Positions 26,368-35,742 of a DNA stretch of 64,000 bases are shown piece after piece. Source of the stretch: Bhargavaea ginsengi. GTDB lineage: Bacteria > Bacillota > Bacilli > Bacillales_A > Planococcaceae. The translations under genes were made by a program, and so were the position numbers. Within the stretch, counting starts at the first letter, position 1. Each line of letters starts with the position of its first letter. The DNA is taken from contig NZ_FNZF01000001.1 in the NCBI RefSeq assembly GCF_900109165.1, positions 1-64,000 on the forward strand, given 5' to 3'. Under the pieces are notes generated by a model. That model was not told the DNA's origin. It worked only from the letters and a program-made list of their open reading frames with translations, and searched no databases.

Positions 26368-28287
26368 TCAGCTCATCCTGCCACGGACGAGATGCTGTTT
26401 TCGTTCTTCTGCAATGGCTGCAAAATAGCGGGTATACGCCGATTCTCCTGAATAGGTAAGGCACAGATATTCTTGGGCCCGCGTCATTGCAATGTAAAGA
26501 AGAGATGCTTCCCGCTCCTCGTCCTTTTCCAAAGGGAGCGGCAATAGGTCAATATGCACGATAAAGACTGCCCTGAAATCCAGTCCCTTGCTGCTGTCGA
26601 TTGTACTGATTGTGACAGCTTCTGCATTGCGGTCATAATTCCTTTTGGACTCCGGGGTTTCGGTCAGCCAGTAAGAAGGGAGATTTTCCTTTTCGAGTGC
26701 TTTCTGCAGAGCATCTACATAGTCATGGCCTCCCCATTTGCGGACCCGATAAAGTATCAGCATGCCGGAAAGGGGAATATGGCGCTGTTCGTGAAGCAGC
26801 CGGATCTGTCTTGCGACAAATGCCGCCTCCTCTAAGAAATCCTTTCTCCTGATGATTCCTGGTTCATACCCGTTCCGCTTGGTGCTCTGTGGTGCGATGA
26901 TCTCCCCTTCGAACTCTTTAGTGACCACTTTGTTTTTCAAAGTTGAATGCTCACGGTAAAAATCCCATGCAAAAGAAACGATCTGAGCGGTATTTCGGTA
27001 GTTAATATTGAGCACCTTTGACCGGCCGCGGAAATCAAGCCCTGTGTCTTGTACATAGGAACGCTTTCGCTTGTAGATTGACTGCGCGCGGTCTTCCACG
27101 AGGAGAAGCGATTTGGTTTCCGGGTTAAGCAGACTGCTGACCAATCTGAACCACTCCGGTTCAAAATCCTGGCCCTCGTCGATCAGAATAGCATCGTAGG
27201 ATGGAAGGACAGCCTCACCATGATCGAGTTTGCTTAGGTAATATGGAATCTGCTTTTCACTAATCTTGAGGTCATTCCGGAGCCACGCATGAAAATTGCG
27301 GACAAGGATATTCCCCGTACCGGGAATGACTTTTCTTTTTTGACCGTCAGCCAAATCAAAGTCGAACAAGCTGTCCGGTTCATTCATCATGCGCCTGACC
27401 AGTGACTCAATGGATCGGGACAAGGAGATATTGTAGCAGAGGATGAGAATCTTCCATTCGGAATGCTCTCTTGCCAAGAGTTTGGCGCGGCTCGCCAGAA
27501 CGAGCGTCTTGCCGCTTCCTGCAACTCCGCGGATAAGTCGGTTTTTGTCGCCCAGCTGCTTGGCAAGATTCTCCTGATGAAGATCCATCGCTTTCAGGTC
27601 ACGCAGAGATAGCAGCAATTGGTCTTTATAAGGAACCGGCTCGCGAAATTCTGCGCTGATTCGCACTTCAGGGAACAAGTGGTACCGGATGGAATCGATT
27701 TCTTGCCGCCCCAATGGCTCACGCAGCGGGAACGTCATCGAAGACAGTGCATGAATCTTTTCGATAAACTCCTCCCCGGAGAAACCTTCCTGATCGGGAT
27801 CTATTGCGTCCCGGGTGAATGTCCGTTCCGGATCAAGGACGGAATAAAGATGATCCTTGACCATGTCTTGTTCATGTAGCCTCGTGAACACGGTGCCGAA
27901 GCCACACGGGAACTTTAACTTAAACTGATACTTCCCTTCGAGGTGGACAAGCGCCTTATCTTTTTCCAGCACATTTTTAATGTGGAACATGTATTCTTTG
28001 GCCTGAAGCATCGGACTTTTCACAGTTGCATGTGTACCGGCCGAAGTCAGCAGTGTCCACTCATCTCTGTTCAATTGATAAAGGGTATTGCGTGTATAGT
28101 CTTTCACTTCAAGAACCACCATGCCGAAATCAGGTCCAATCAACACAAAGTCCGGCCTGCGGCCATGAATTTCAGGTTCATAATAGACAATCACATCATC
28201 TGGCAGGACTTGCTTCATTGTGCGGAAAAGCAGCCGCTCGCCTGCAGTCGCGGACGACCGGATGGTTTCCGGGATCATATAGGCCAA
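26368..28287 (-). CDS. NERD nuclease-related domain plus UvrD/Rep-type helicase
   Basis: About 639 residues. The N-terminal NERD domain (residues 15-125) has GRRPDFVLIGP and VLEVKDY, matching the D...ExK nuclease core. An SF1 helicase follows, with Walker A GVAGSGKT, Walker B AILIDEGQDFE, motif NINYRNT and a C-terminal TISTIDSSKGLDF...AMTRAQEYL. The chosen TTG has GGAGGGG five bases upstream. An upstream in-frame ATG at 28386 lacks such a site. Such proteins are implicated in DNA repair or in processing of foreign DNA, but the exact role is unknown. Confidence 0.87.
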   Translation of the reverse strand: MAYMIPETIRSSATAGERLLFRTMKQVLPDDVIVYYEPEIHGRRPDFVLIGPDFGMVVLEVKDYTRNTLYQLNRDEWTLLTSAGTHATVKSPMLQAKEYMFHIKNVLEKDKALVHLEGKYQFKLKFPCGFGTVFTRLHEQDMVKDHLYSVLDPERTFTRDAIDPDQEGFSGEEFIEKIHALSSMTFPLREPLGRQEIDSIRYHLFPEVRISAEFREPVPYKDQLLLSLRDLKAMDLHQENLAKQLGDKNRLIRGVAGSGKTLVLASRAKLLAREHSEWKILILCYNISLSRSIESLVRRMMNEPDSLFDFDLADGQKRKVIPGTGNILVRNFHAWLRNDLKISEKQIPYYLSKLDHGEAVLPSYDAILIDEGQDFEPEWFRLVSSLLNPETKSLLLVEDRAQSIYKRKRSYVQDTGLDFRGRSKVLNINYRNTAQIVSFAWDFYREHSTLKNKVVTKEFEGEIIAPQSTKRNGYEPGIIRRKDFLEEAAFVARQIRLLHEQRHIPLSGMLILYRVRKWGGHDYVDALQKALEKENLPSYWLTETPESKRNYDRNAEAVTISTIDSSKGLDFRAVFIVHIDLLPLPLEKDEEREASLLYIAMTRAQEYLCLTYSGESAYTRYFAAIAEERKQHLVRGRMS

Positions 28288-28375
28288 GGAGACCCCTCCT
28301 GTATGGTTAATCTGCATTAATAGTACGTTGTCCGACAATCTTTGGCAATATACGGAACTATTTGTAGAGACATGA

Positions 28376-28411
28376 AAAAGCACCATCCCAAAAATAAGGG
28401 ACAGTGCTTTG
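28376..28411 (-). terminator. Terminator of the HExxH metalloprotein gene
   Basis: AAAGCACxGTCCC pairs with GGGAxGGTGCTTT, then TTCATG on the minus strand. Confidence 0.65.
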
Positions 28412-28433
28412 ATGGAGGGTAATCAAACCCGAA

Positions 28434-28973
28434 TCAGTCGCCGACATCCTCGCCGGCTGCCATGCGGTACACTTTTACTTTTCCGGCAAGACGGCGCTCA
28501 TAGGATGAAAGGGACTGCCGCTTGATTGCTGCGAAATCCAACTCGCTGATCAGACTATGTTTGCGGTTGAGCTCTGCGGCATTGTACCAGGCTGTCTTTT
28601 CCGCGTGGAGATTTCGCTCTTCCTCAGCTATGATTTTTGCCATATATTCCGGATTTCGTTCCAAAACCTTTGGCGGCGTCGTTTTCTTCATCTGATAGAC
28701 TTCCCTCGAAAGCGAGAGCCCGGCAAGGAGTGCCCGGCGATCGAGCGCATGCCCAAGTTCGTGCATGGTGATCGCAGCCACATATGTTTCCAGAGATACC
28801 GGGCGTTCCTGCTCGCTGACTGCTTCTTGAATCCGGTCGGGATCATACGTGACATAGTCATGGATAAAGTGGTACGTCATGTTGATGCCGTTCCTCTCTA
28901 GACGGACTTCACGAATAACCCCGACATGGTTCATCGTCTCATGGATGATTTTCTCTATTTGATGTCGGTTCAC
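28434..28973 (-). CDS. HExxH-motif putative metalloprotein
   Basis: 179 residues. A clear zinc-protease-type motif, MHELGHALD, lies near residue 92, with no signal peptide. A Glu-rich helix (KIIAEEERNLHAEKTAW) 40 residues later may supply the third zinc ligand. No family is recognised with confidence. It starts at GTG. It has its own terminator and no obvious operon partner. A cytosolic peptidase is the most likely activity, inferred only from the motif. Confidence 0.65.
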   Translation of the reverse strand: MNRHQIEKIIHETMNHVGVIREVRLERNGINMTYHFIHDYVTYDPDRIQEAVSEQERPVSLETYVAAITMHELGHALDRRALLAGLSLSREVYQMKKTTPPKVLERNPEYMAKIIAEEERNLHAEKTAWYNAAELNRKHSLISELDFAAIKRQSLSSYERRLAGKVKVYRMAAGEDVGD

Positions 28974-29216
28974 GATCTCATTTCCCCATTTTTAGATTTT
29001 TATATTTTGTATTTTAACATTATCTTACTATAAAGTCTTCCTTTGTGTTCATCTGTAAAAAGAGCTTAATATTTAGTAGTGTATTAAAATTGTTACTTGT
29101 GAGAAATAGCATTGTGTCAAGATGTAAAAAATCAGTCAAACCCTTAAGAAATATTACTTTTATGGTTATCTATCTTCAGTAAAAAATTTTACAATTATTA
29201 CGATTCTTCTTCAGTG

Positions 29217-29241
29217 GTTTAGAAGTTCTATAAGCGGCAAT
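29217..29241 (+). promoter_or_regulatory. Sigma-B-like promoter candidate of the GsiB-like genes
   Basis: GTTTAG, 13 bases, then GGCAAT. The sigma-B consensus is GTTTAA, 12-15 bases, GGGTAT. The spacing is right and the -10 has mismatches. Transcription would start about 50 bases before the first ATG. B. subtilis gsiB is a classic sigma-B gene, which supports the reading. The rest of the 28974-29300 gap is AT-rich with nothing else recognised. Confidence 0.4.
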
Positions 29242-29300
29242 ACAATGGTTGAAGCTGCACATAGCTTCTTTCCAATAATAAAATTGAGGAGGAATGCAAC

Positions 29301-29573
29301 ATGGCAGACAACAGAAACAAGAACAGCAAAATGTCCCGAGAAGAAGCAGGCCGTATGGGCGGAGAAGCCACTTCCAACAATCACGACCAGGACTTCTATG
29401 AAGAAATCGGGCGTAAGGGCGGAGAAGCGACCGCCGAAAACCACGACAGTGATTTCTACTCGGAGATCGGGCAAAAAGGTGGAGAAGCCACTTCCGAAAA
29501 CCATGACCGCAGCTTCTACGAGGAAATTGGTGAAAAAGGCGGAAACGCCCGAAACAACAATAACAACAACTGA
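29301..29573 (+). CDS. GsiB-like stress protein (KGG repeats), copy 1
   Basis: 90 residues, very hydrophilic, with no hydrophobic core. Four tandem copies of a roughly 20-residue KGG motif (EEAGRMGGEATSNNHDQDFY and similar) are followed by a poly-Asn tail. This is the repeat structure of GsiB, the glucose-starvation and general-stress protein of Bacillus, thought to act as a hydrophilin or desiccation protectant. The ATG follows GAGGAGG. A second, shorter copy lies 41 bases downstream. Confidence 0.88.
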   Translation: MADNRNKNSKMSREEAGRMGGEATSNNHDQDFYEEIGRKGGEATAENHDSDFYSEIGQKGGEATSENHDRSFYEEIGEKGGNARNNNNNN

Positions 29574-29614
29574 TTTAAGGCTCCCCACTCAACACCGAAA
29601 AAGGAGAATTCAAC

Positions 29615-29842
29615 ATGGCTAACAACAATAACAACAACCGCAAAATGACAGTTGAAGAAGCTGGCCGTAAAGGCGGAGAAGCGACTGCTCAAAATCATGG
29701 CCAGGAATTCTACGAAGAAATCGGACGAAAAGGCGGAGAAGCCACTTCAAATAACCATGATCGTGATTTCTACGAGGAAATTGGTGAAAAAGGCGGAAAC
29801 GCCCGAAACAAAAATAATAATAACAACAATAATAACAATTAA
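29615..29842 (+). CDS. GsiB-like stress protein, copy 2
   Basis: 75 residues: Asn-rich N terminus, three KGG repeats, and a longer poly-Asn tail. It is very similar to copy 1 in both repeat and spacer sequence (GEKGGNARN is shared), so it arose by tandem duplication. It is probably co-transcribed with copy 1, as the gap has no terminator and the gene has its own AAGGAG. A strong terminator follows. Confidence 0.86.
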   Translation: MANNNNNNRKMTVEEAGRKGGEATAQNHGQEFYEEIGRKGGEATSNNHDRDFYEEIGEKGGNARNKNNNNNNNNN

Positions 29843-29856
29843 TCGCCGTTCCTGCA

Positions 29857-29890
29857 AAACACGGGTGAGGACACTTCCTCCCCGTGTTTT
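29857..29890 (+). terminator. Terminator of the gsiB-like pair
   Basis: AAAACACGGG...CCCGTGTTTT with an inner AGGA/TTCCT stem, followed by TTTTGTTT. Confidence 0.8.
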
Positions 29891-29919
29891 TTGTTTGCCT
29901 ACCTATCAAAGAAAAAAAC

Positions 29920-29944
29920 GGAGAGCAGAATGTTTCTGCTCTCC
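29920..29944 (-). terminator. Terminator of the DUF2188 gene
   Basis: GGAGAGCAGAA pairs with TTCTGCTCTCC, then GTTTTTTTC on the minus strand. Confidence 0.8.
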
Positions 29945-29990
29945 AGTGAGGCGGTCGGAAGATAAATAAAAGAAATTGATAAAGGCATCA

Positions 29991-30188
29991 TTAATACTTC
30001 CTTTTGTCGACCACTTCATATGTTTCATCACAAATTTCAATCTTGCTCGGGCTGTTCGCTTTAGCAAGGATGATCGCCTCGGCGATGGCCTCGTCTTTAT
30101 AAATGAACATCTCTTCCAAATCCTGATTTCCCATGGTAATCATCCAACGAGAAGCTTCCTTGTCCGGTGCAACACGATAGCACTGCAT
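29991..30188 (-). CDS. DUF2188-like small protein
   Basis: About 65 residues. The pattern YRVAPDKEASRWMI...KDEAIAEAIILAKANSPSKI resembles DUF2188 domains, small proteins of unknown function. The ATG at 30188 is chosen by family length. A longer in-frame start at 30224 exists. A strong terminator follows on the same strand. Confidence 0.6.
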   Translation of the reverse strand: MQCYRVAPDKEASRWMITMGNQDLEEMFIYKDEAIAEAIILAKANSPSKIEICDETYEVVDKRKY

Positions 30189-30560
30189 GAACGGTTTCCA
30201 CTCCTTACATAATGGTCCCGGCAATGCCGGGTTTAGGGCTTGATATCATTCTGTATCCTATTCACCATTTTGTCAAACTTTTTTTAGGGCTTTCGATCTT
30301 GGTTAAATTGTTTATAAAACCAGGCCTGTTTGTGAAATATTTCTCATAGCGCTCCATTCGTAGTCTGTACCCAATAGGACGTTGTCCATCTCATTTTTTC
30401 GTGTTTTGTCCTGTGCTCTGCCATAGGTGAGATTTTCAGGACAATCCACCGGACCGAGAAAGATCAGAACCGCACCTTGAATATGTCCGATTTTATTATG
30501 CGCACCAGTGATTCTGTTATTCACCCCGGTAAACTTATCTTTTGGACTGACACAAAAATA
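30189..30560. other. Gap with no supported gene
   Basis: About 370 bases between the DUF2188 start and the subtilase terminator. On the minus strand a GTG-started frame of 70 codons (30312-30524) stays open back into the terminator. It has no ribosome binding site and no recognised family, so it is not called. A pair of GGACAA/TTGTCC words around 30390-30450 may form a weak hairpin. Confidence 0.4.
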
Positions 30561-30582
30561 CCCCGGGACACTTGTCCCGGGG
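30561..30582 (-). terminator. Terminator of the subtilase gene
   Basis: Perfect 10-bp stem CCCCGGGACA-CT-TGTCCCGGGG, followed by TATTTTTG on the minus strand, ten bases after the stop codon. Confidence 0.85.
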
Positions 30583-30592
30583 CGCTTTCACA

Positions 30593-33500
30593 TCAATTGA
30601 TATTGATGTAGATCTTGCCGTTTGCAGTTTTGCGGGCTTCGTTGCCGAAGTCGTCTTTAACCTTCACTTCAAGCTGCGCACCGTTTGCTTTCATACCGGC
30701 AGGTACTGTCCAGTAGCCGACATAGTGGCCCGGAGACGTTTCCATCATCGGGAGTTCAGTCGGGTTGGTGGACGGCAGATTCGTCAATGGCATATGAATG
30801 ACGAAGCTTGCCTTGAGGCCAGGTGTGCTGTCGAACTCGAACATGAAGGATTGGCCTGTTTTCAGGTTAACGTCTTCTTCCGGCATGAGATTTTCGATGG
30901 CAGGCGCATCATAGTTTGCCTGAATCGTTACACTCTCGGTTGCCTGGTTTCCTGCAGCATCCTGCGCAACCACTTCAATAAGGTTGGCGCCATTGTCCAG
31001 AAGGATCCGCTTCGAATATTTGCCGTCACGGACGTCAGCCTTTTGGCCGTTGACTTCAACCCAATCCAAGTTGGCGTCGGATACAGAACCTTGGACCGTT
31101 ACAGTCTCACGGTTCGTCTTTTCGCCGTCTGCCGGGCTGTCGATCGTGAGCTCAGGCAGAGCTGTGTCGAGTGTAACCGTGACCGGAGCGGATACCCCTG
31201 TTTCCCGGCCGTCCAGAAGCGAAGTGGCCGTGAAGGTGTTCTCTCCTTCAGCAAGCGTCAGATCGAACGAGAACTTGCCATCATCGCCGACTGTCGCTGT
31301 GCCGACTTCCTCACCATTGTTGTCGAGACGGATTTCGGTTGTAGCCGATGCCGTACCCTCAACCGTGATGTCTGCTTCATTCGTCAGCTGGCCATCGGAT
31401 GGGTTCGTGATGACCGGGGTCGCGACTTCATAATCCACCTGTGCACGGATCATGTAGTTACCTTCTTCTTCAGGAACCGGGGACCACGCACCGCCTACAA
31501 ACTGATAGCTGCGATTTGCATTTGGTCCGTTTTCATCCGTTGCAAGTCCCGGAGTGTTCGGGTTGGCGTGGGACTGGATGTAGACCATGTAGAAATCTTT
31601 CCCGACATTGATGCCGTGTTCTTTCAGGTCGACAACCGTCCACTCACCGTTCCGGAGTGCAGTCGCCTCAAATGGTCCGGCAAGTTTCTCACCAGGAGCG
31701 CCATCAGTGCCGGATGCATCCCAGACTTCAACTGCAAAGTCTGTTCCGCCCGGTACCGGCCAGGAAGTATCCCAGAAGCTGAAGACCCCTGCAGAGACGA
31801 TCCCCTGCTCTTGCCCTTCAGGAAGAGTCATCTTGACTGCCCAGCCGTTGCCCGCATCGTAGAATGCACGTGCGTTCTCGCCTGTGCCGTCGTCATAGCC
31901 GATTTCCCCGCCCGGTACTGTGTAGAACGGCTCCAGCGTGATGTCATGAACTGCCGGCTCATCGCCGATTGTGACATTCACTTCTGTGCCGTGGTAGCCG
32001 GATGCGACGATTTTCAGCGTGTAGTCGCCTTCATAGGCTTCGATTTCGTAGCGGCCATCGGCATCGGTTGTGACCGGTGCGATGTTCGCATCTTCCACGA
32101 GGAGGACGGTAGCGCCCTCGACCGCCGAACCGTCTGCGGAATCTGTGATGGTGCCGGATACCGTGTTCATCGGAATTTCCTCGAGGACGAAGTTAGCGGT
32201 TGCAGTTTCGTCCGCTCCGACGGATACGCTCTGGTTATCAGAACGGAAACCGTATGCTTCTGCGACAAGCGTGTAGTCGCCCGCTGCCGTACGCATCGAA
32301 TACGTGCCGTCCGCCGGGTTCGTATAAACCGAACTGCCTGTTTCAAGGACGCTTACCTGCGCATTGAGCGGAAGCAGCATCGGTGCCGGCTTCTGGCCGT
32401 CTTCAACAGGTTTCACTTCGTTTTTCGGCATGACCGGCTTGATCGTCGTTGGATCAATCGGATCGCCTTTCTTCAGAGCTTCGTTTTCCTTCTTGATCAC
32501 GCCGAGCTGCTTGCCGTTGTTACCGGCTTTAGCACTTCCGTTTGTCTTGCCTTTTGCTTTGCCATTATTGCCTTTGACCGCTGCGGATGTGGACTCGGAT
32601 GTGTCAGAAAGGGCGACATCATCGAGGTACCATCCGTCACGGGTCACACTGCCGTCCGAGAAAGCGTTGAAGCCGATGTAAACGCGCTGTCCGGCATACT
32701 CGGAAAGGTCAACTTCGACATCTGTCCAATCGCCAGACTCGCCCTGGACCATGAGAAGCTGAGTCCAGTTCTCGTAGTCCGTGGAAATGACCACGTGACC
32801 GTAATCCCATGCGCGGCCTGTGGATGTGGATTGCTCAAAGTTGTGCCAGTGCTTGAACTGCAGGTAGCTATTGCCTTCAGGAAGATCAACTGGAGGCATG
32901 ACAAGCGTTGCGTTCATGTTGCTCGCGTACTGTCCTGCAAGATTGGTAGCAAAGACGTTTTCTCCGGATGCCGCATTGCCCGGTCCGGAAGTCGGTGCGC
33001 CCTGCTCCCAGCTGTTCTCATTACCGAACGAGAGCCAGCCTGTCGCATCCGCTTCAAAATCTGTCGAGTAACCAGTTGTAATACCCGGTTTGACTGTTAC
33101 GGAATACTCATCCGATGTCACTGCATTGTTGCCGAAGTCATTGATCGTGAACGAGTAGTTGAACTGCTCGCCTCCAATGTGATCACCAGGCACAGTGACC
33201 GCATAGGTACCTTCTGTGAAGTTGCCTGCAGTGCGGACGAGTTCCTCGGATTGAGCGTTGCCCTCAGCATCCGTATAGTTGATCACTGCGGAGCTGACCG
33301 AGATATTGTCAGTAATGTCGACTGCGAGAGTCAGGTCCATGCCGGCATAGGTTTCAGCCGGTGCGGTGTGGCTGAACTCAGGCGCTTCTTCATCATCGCC
33401 TTCCTTCATGACCTGGCCTTCGATCGTGCCGATGCCCGACATGAGAGAGGATACGGCAGCCATCGCATCAACAAGACCGTATCCGTAGCCGTGGTTCGGG

Positions 33501-34966
33501 ACGGTCGGATATTCTTCGTCTGTCAATGGTACAGCAGTATCGATGAGGATTTGTTCCATTTCATCGACTGTGATGTCGGCATCCACTTGACGGAGCATAG
33601 TAGCTACAGCCGACACTGCAGGTCCTGCCATCGACGTGCCGTTCCAGCCGCCTTCATATCCGCTTCCCGGTACCGCCGAGCGGATGTTTACACCCGGAGC
33701 AGAAATGTCCGGCTTGATCTCGTCATATGGAGATGGACCTCGGAGCGAGAATCCTGCCACTTTGTTGTTGATGTCAGTGGCACCGGTTGCGAATGACTCA
33801 GGATAGTTGGCAGGTGAAGCCACAGATCCCGGGCCGCCCGGATTGAAGAGTGTCGTGTTGCCGGCGGAAAACTCAGGGAAGATCTGAGCTGCACGCCAGT
33901 TCTGAACGACTTCAAGATACCACTCGTCCAGCCCCGGTCCGCCGCCCCACGAGTTGTTGACGACATCTGGCGCCATGTCTACACGTGCATTGCCTTCGGA
34001 GTCAGTCGGAGCCAGGATCCACTGTGCAGCTGCAAGAAGATCGCTGTCCGTGCCGCCAGCAGCTGTGAATGCCTTGACGGCGATCCACTTCGCACCAGGT
34101 GCGACGCCGACCTGGTTGCTGCCGTCCGGCTCTGCACCGACCATCGTACCTGTCACGTGAGTACCGTGACCCTGGTCGTCGTATGGCGTTGTGTTGCCTA
34201 CCGTCGCATCGAACCAGTTGTAATCATGGCTGGCTTCGCCGGTCGCCGAATTGTAGCCGCGGTATTGTTCTTTCAGCGCCGGGTGGTCCCATTGGACGCC
34301 GGTATCGATGCTGGCCACTACCGTGCCGGTTCCGTCAATGCCGAGGTTCCACGCTTCAGGGGCTTTAACCCGCTCAACGTTCCACTCGACGTTTGCGACT
34401 TTAGACTTCGGAGTTTCCGCTTCCGGTGTCTTCGTCACAAACAGCTGACGGTTCTCGTCCGGCAGAATTTTTTCGACTTCGCTGAAGCCTGCGATTTTCT
34501 CAGCGACTTCCTTCGTTGCGGTGACTGCCATCCCGTTGACGATATGGTAAGGACGGACATTTTCGGCTTCCCCGCTCTTTTCCAGCACCGTCAGATACTT
34601 TTTGACGTCGGCCTGGGAAGTCTGTGCGGTCGCCTTTAGTTCAGAGACAACAGCCGAGCGTGCAGCAAGCTTAGTCTGATGTGAGGACAAATCAGCTTTC
34701 TGGGCCGCTTCCCTCGCAGACGCCGCTGCCTTTGCAGTATCAGCCTTGTCCTTGAACTTGATAAGGAAGTTGACTTTTTCATCATTTTTGAACTCTGTGA
34801 GCAGCCGGTCGCTGAGTTTTGCCTGCGCTTCCTTGGCTGTATCAACCGCCGATACACTCGTCCGGCTTTCCGCGGATACAAGTCCCGGTGCGATTAGTGA
34901 CGAAACCATCAGCACTGTGGCGGCCATGTTCAATAACTTGGTGGATTTCTTCTTTGATCCCGGCAA
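30593..34966 (-). CDS. Secreted multidomain subtilase (bacillopeptidase F-like)
   Basis: 1457 residues. A signal peptide (residues 1-32, cleavage near VSAES) precedes an I9-type propeptide (about 45-180) and an S8 protease domain with catalytic Asp221 (IDTGVQ), His267 (GHGTH) and Ser445 (NGTSMAGP). After that comes a PKD/Ig-like strand region, a MAM/jelly-roll-like domain near 630-790, a Lys/Asn-rich linker, two carboxypeptidase-regulatory-type domains (about 870-1050), a further beta domain, and two or three bacterial Ig-like repeats to the end. It starts at TTG with GGGGAGG seven bases upstream. It probably degrades extracellular protein. No sortase signal or S-layer anchor is visible. Confidence 0.92.
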   Translation of the reverse strand: MPGSKKKSTKLLNMAATVLMVSSLIAPGLVSAESRTSVSAVDTAKEAQAKLSDRLLTEFKNDEKVNFLIKFKDKADTAKAAASAREAAQKADLSSHQTKLAARSAVVSELKATAQTSQADVKKYLTVLEKSGEAENVRPYHIVNGMAVTATKEVAEKIAGFSEVEKILPDENRQLFVTKTPEAETPKSKVANVEWNVERVKAPEAWNLGIDGTGTVVASIDTGVQWDHPALKEQYRGYNSATGEASHDYNWFDATVGNTTPYDDQGHGTHVTGTMVGAEPDGSNQVGVAPGAKWIAVKAFTAAGGTDSDLLAAAQWILAPTDSEGNARVDMAPDVVNNSWGGGPGLDEWYLEVVQNWRAAQIFPEFSAGNTTLFNPGGPGSVASPANYPESFATGATDINNKVAGFSLRGPSPYDEIKPDISAPGVNIRSAVPGSGYEGGWNGTSMAGPAVSAVATMLRQVDADITVDEMEQILIDTAVPLTDEEYPTVPNHGYGYGLVDAMAAVSSLMSGIGTIEGQVMKEGDDEEAPEFSHTAPAETYAGMDLTLAVDITDNISVSSAVINYTDAEGNAQSEELVRTAGNFTEGTYAVTVPGDHIGGEQFNYSFTINDFGNNAVTSDEYSVTVKPGITTGYSTDFEADATGWLSFGNENSWEQGAPTSGPGNAASGENVFATNLAGQYASNMNATLVMPPVDLPEGNSYLQFKHWHNFEQSTSTGRAWDYGHVVISTDYENWTQLLMVQGESGDWTDVEVDLSEYAGQRVYIGFNAFSDGSVTRDGWYLDDVALSDTSESTSAAVKGNNGKAKGKTNGSAKAGNNGKQLGVIKKENEALKKGDPIDPTTIKPVMPKNEVKPVEDGQKPAPMLLPLNAQVSVLETGSSVYTNPADGTYSMRTAAGDYTLVAEAYGFRSDNQSVSVGADETATANFVLEEIPMNTVSGTITDSADGSAVEGATVLLVEDANIAPVTTDADGRYEIEAYEGDYTLKIVASGYHGTEVNVTIGDEPAVHDITLEPFYTVPGGEIGYDDGTGENARAFYDAGNGWAVKMTLPEGQEQGIVSAGVFSFWDTSWPVPGGTDFAVEVWDASGTDGAPGEKLAGPFEATALRNGEWTVVDLKEHGINVGKDFYMVYIQSHANPNTPGLATDENGPNANRSYQFVGGAWSPVPEEEGNYMIRAQVDYEVATPVITNPSDGQLTNEADITVEGTASATTEIRLDNNGEEVGTATVGDDGKFSFDLTLAEGENTFTATSLLDGRETGVSAPVTVTLDTALPELTIDSPADGEKTNRETVTVQGSVSDANLDWVEVNGQKADVRDGKYSKRILLDNGANLIEVVAQDAAGNQATESVTIQANYDAPAIENLMPEEDVNLKTGQSFMFEFDSTPGLKASFVIHMPLTNLPSTNPTELPMMETSPGHYVGYWTVPAGMKANGAQLEVKVKDDFGNEARKTANGKIYININ

Positions 34967-35270
34967 TGCGTTTCCTCCCCTTCGAATGGTAATGCCCGGT
35001 CCTGTTCGAGCCGCCCATTCCCCGGGAAGAAAAAAGACGGCCCATGTCCCACTCCTCCTTTCCGTAAGTAAGTGTTCTGATCATGTTGCCGTCCCGCATC
35101 TGAGTTGTTAGCACTACTATACAACGAAAAAACTGATATTTTTGAATTGTCGATAGGTGTAAATTGGAAATGCTCCATTGGGACTGATGCCATCAGGGTA
35201 AAAAGTCCGGTATAATACACTTCCTGTTTAATAGGTGAAAGGCAAGTTTGCTTGAAGGACGCGGAGTCAT
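34967..35270 (-). promoter_or_regulatory. Upstream region of the subtilase gene
   Basis: Holds a TATAGT -10 candidate near 35113-35118 without a good -35, and a short leader frame. The leader begins at ATG 35045, eight bases after AAAGGAGG, and runs out of frame over the subtilase start to 34842. No other gene is seen. Confidence 0.35.
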
Positions 35271-35272
35271 GA

Positions 35273-35403
35273 ATGGGTCTTTAGGATATGCAAGGATGCA
35301 TATTCTGCATGATTATGGAAAATGATTCTTTTGGTAGGCTGGAACACCATGGAATTTTCAAGATCGTTTAAGGTCAGAATTTCTTCCATGCAGAAAGACC
35401 CAT
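35273..35403. other. 131-bp element with three nested stems (candidate structured RNA or MITE-like element)
   Basis: The outer stem is ATGGGTCTTT (35273-35282) with AAAGACCCAT (35394-35403). The inner hairpins are ATATGCA-AGGA-TGCATAT (35286-35303) and CATGGAA (35348-35354) with TTCCATG (35384-35390). Together they form a three-way-junction layout. It lies in a 780-bp gap between the subtilase and ribH with no coding frame. It matches no known riboswitch class that I recognise. Confidence 0.45.
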
Positions 35404-35665
35404 ATATTCCAATCTGATGAACCCATCTACTCATATGCTTAAAAAATATTAAATAACCAAGCAAATATCGGCAGAAAAACCAGGACTATACTCTCGTATT
35501 TTCCGAGTGTTTCTTTTTGACGGTTGTTGTAATCTGTTTGTAATGTTTAGGTAACAAAGAATTAATGTTCTCCTCTGTGCCATGGACAAGTTTTCTTTTG
35601 GTTGCGCATAAAAGTGGCATAACTTAAAGGTATACGAATGCATTAAAATAGCTGAAATTAGAAAA

Positions 35666-35685
35666 AGAGCCCCAAAAGAGGCTCT
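35666..35685 (-). terminator. Terminator of the riboflavin operon
   Basis: AGAGCC-CCAAAAGA-GGCTCT stem followed by TTTTTC on the minus strand, about 60 bases after the ribH stop. Confidence 0.75.
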
Positions 35686-35742
35686 ATTCTTTGCATATAA
35701 AAAGCCGGTGATGCAAACCTTTCCTTTATATCACTTCACTGT

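Noticed and set aside
30312-30524. 70-codon minus-strand frame before the DUF2188 gene
   Set aside because: No ribosome site; the frame remains open back through the subtilase terminator, and no family is recognised.
30572-33796. A plus-strand frame of over 1000 codons opposite the subtilase gene
   Set aside because: It is the antisense shadow of a gene with signal peptide, catalytic triad, ribosome site and terminator. Its own product is Cys/Arg/Val-rich with no domain.
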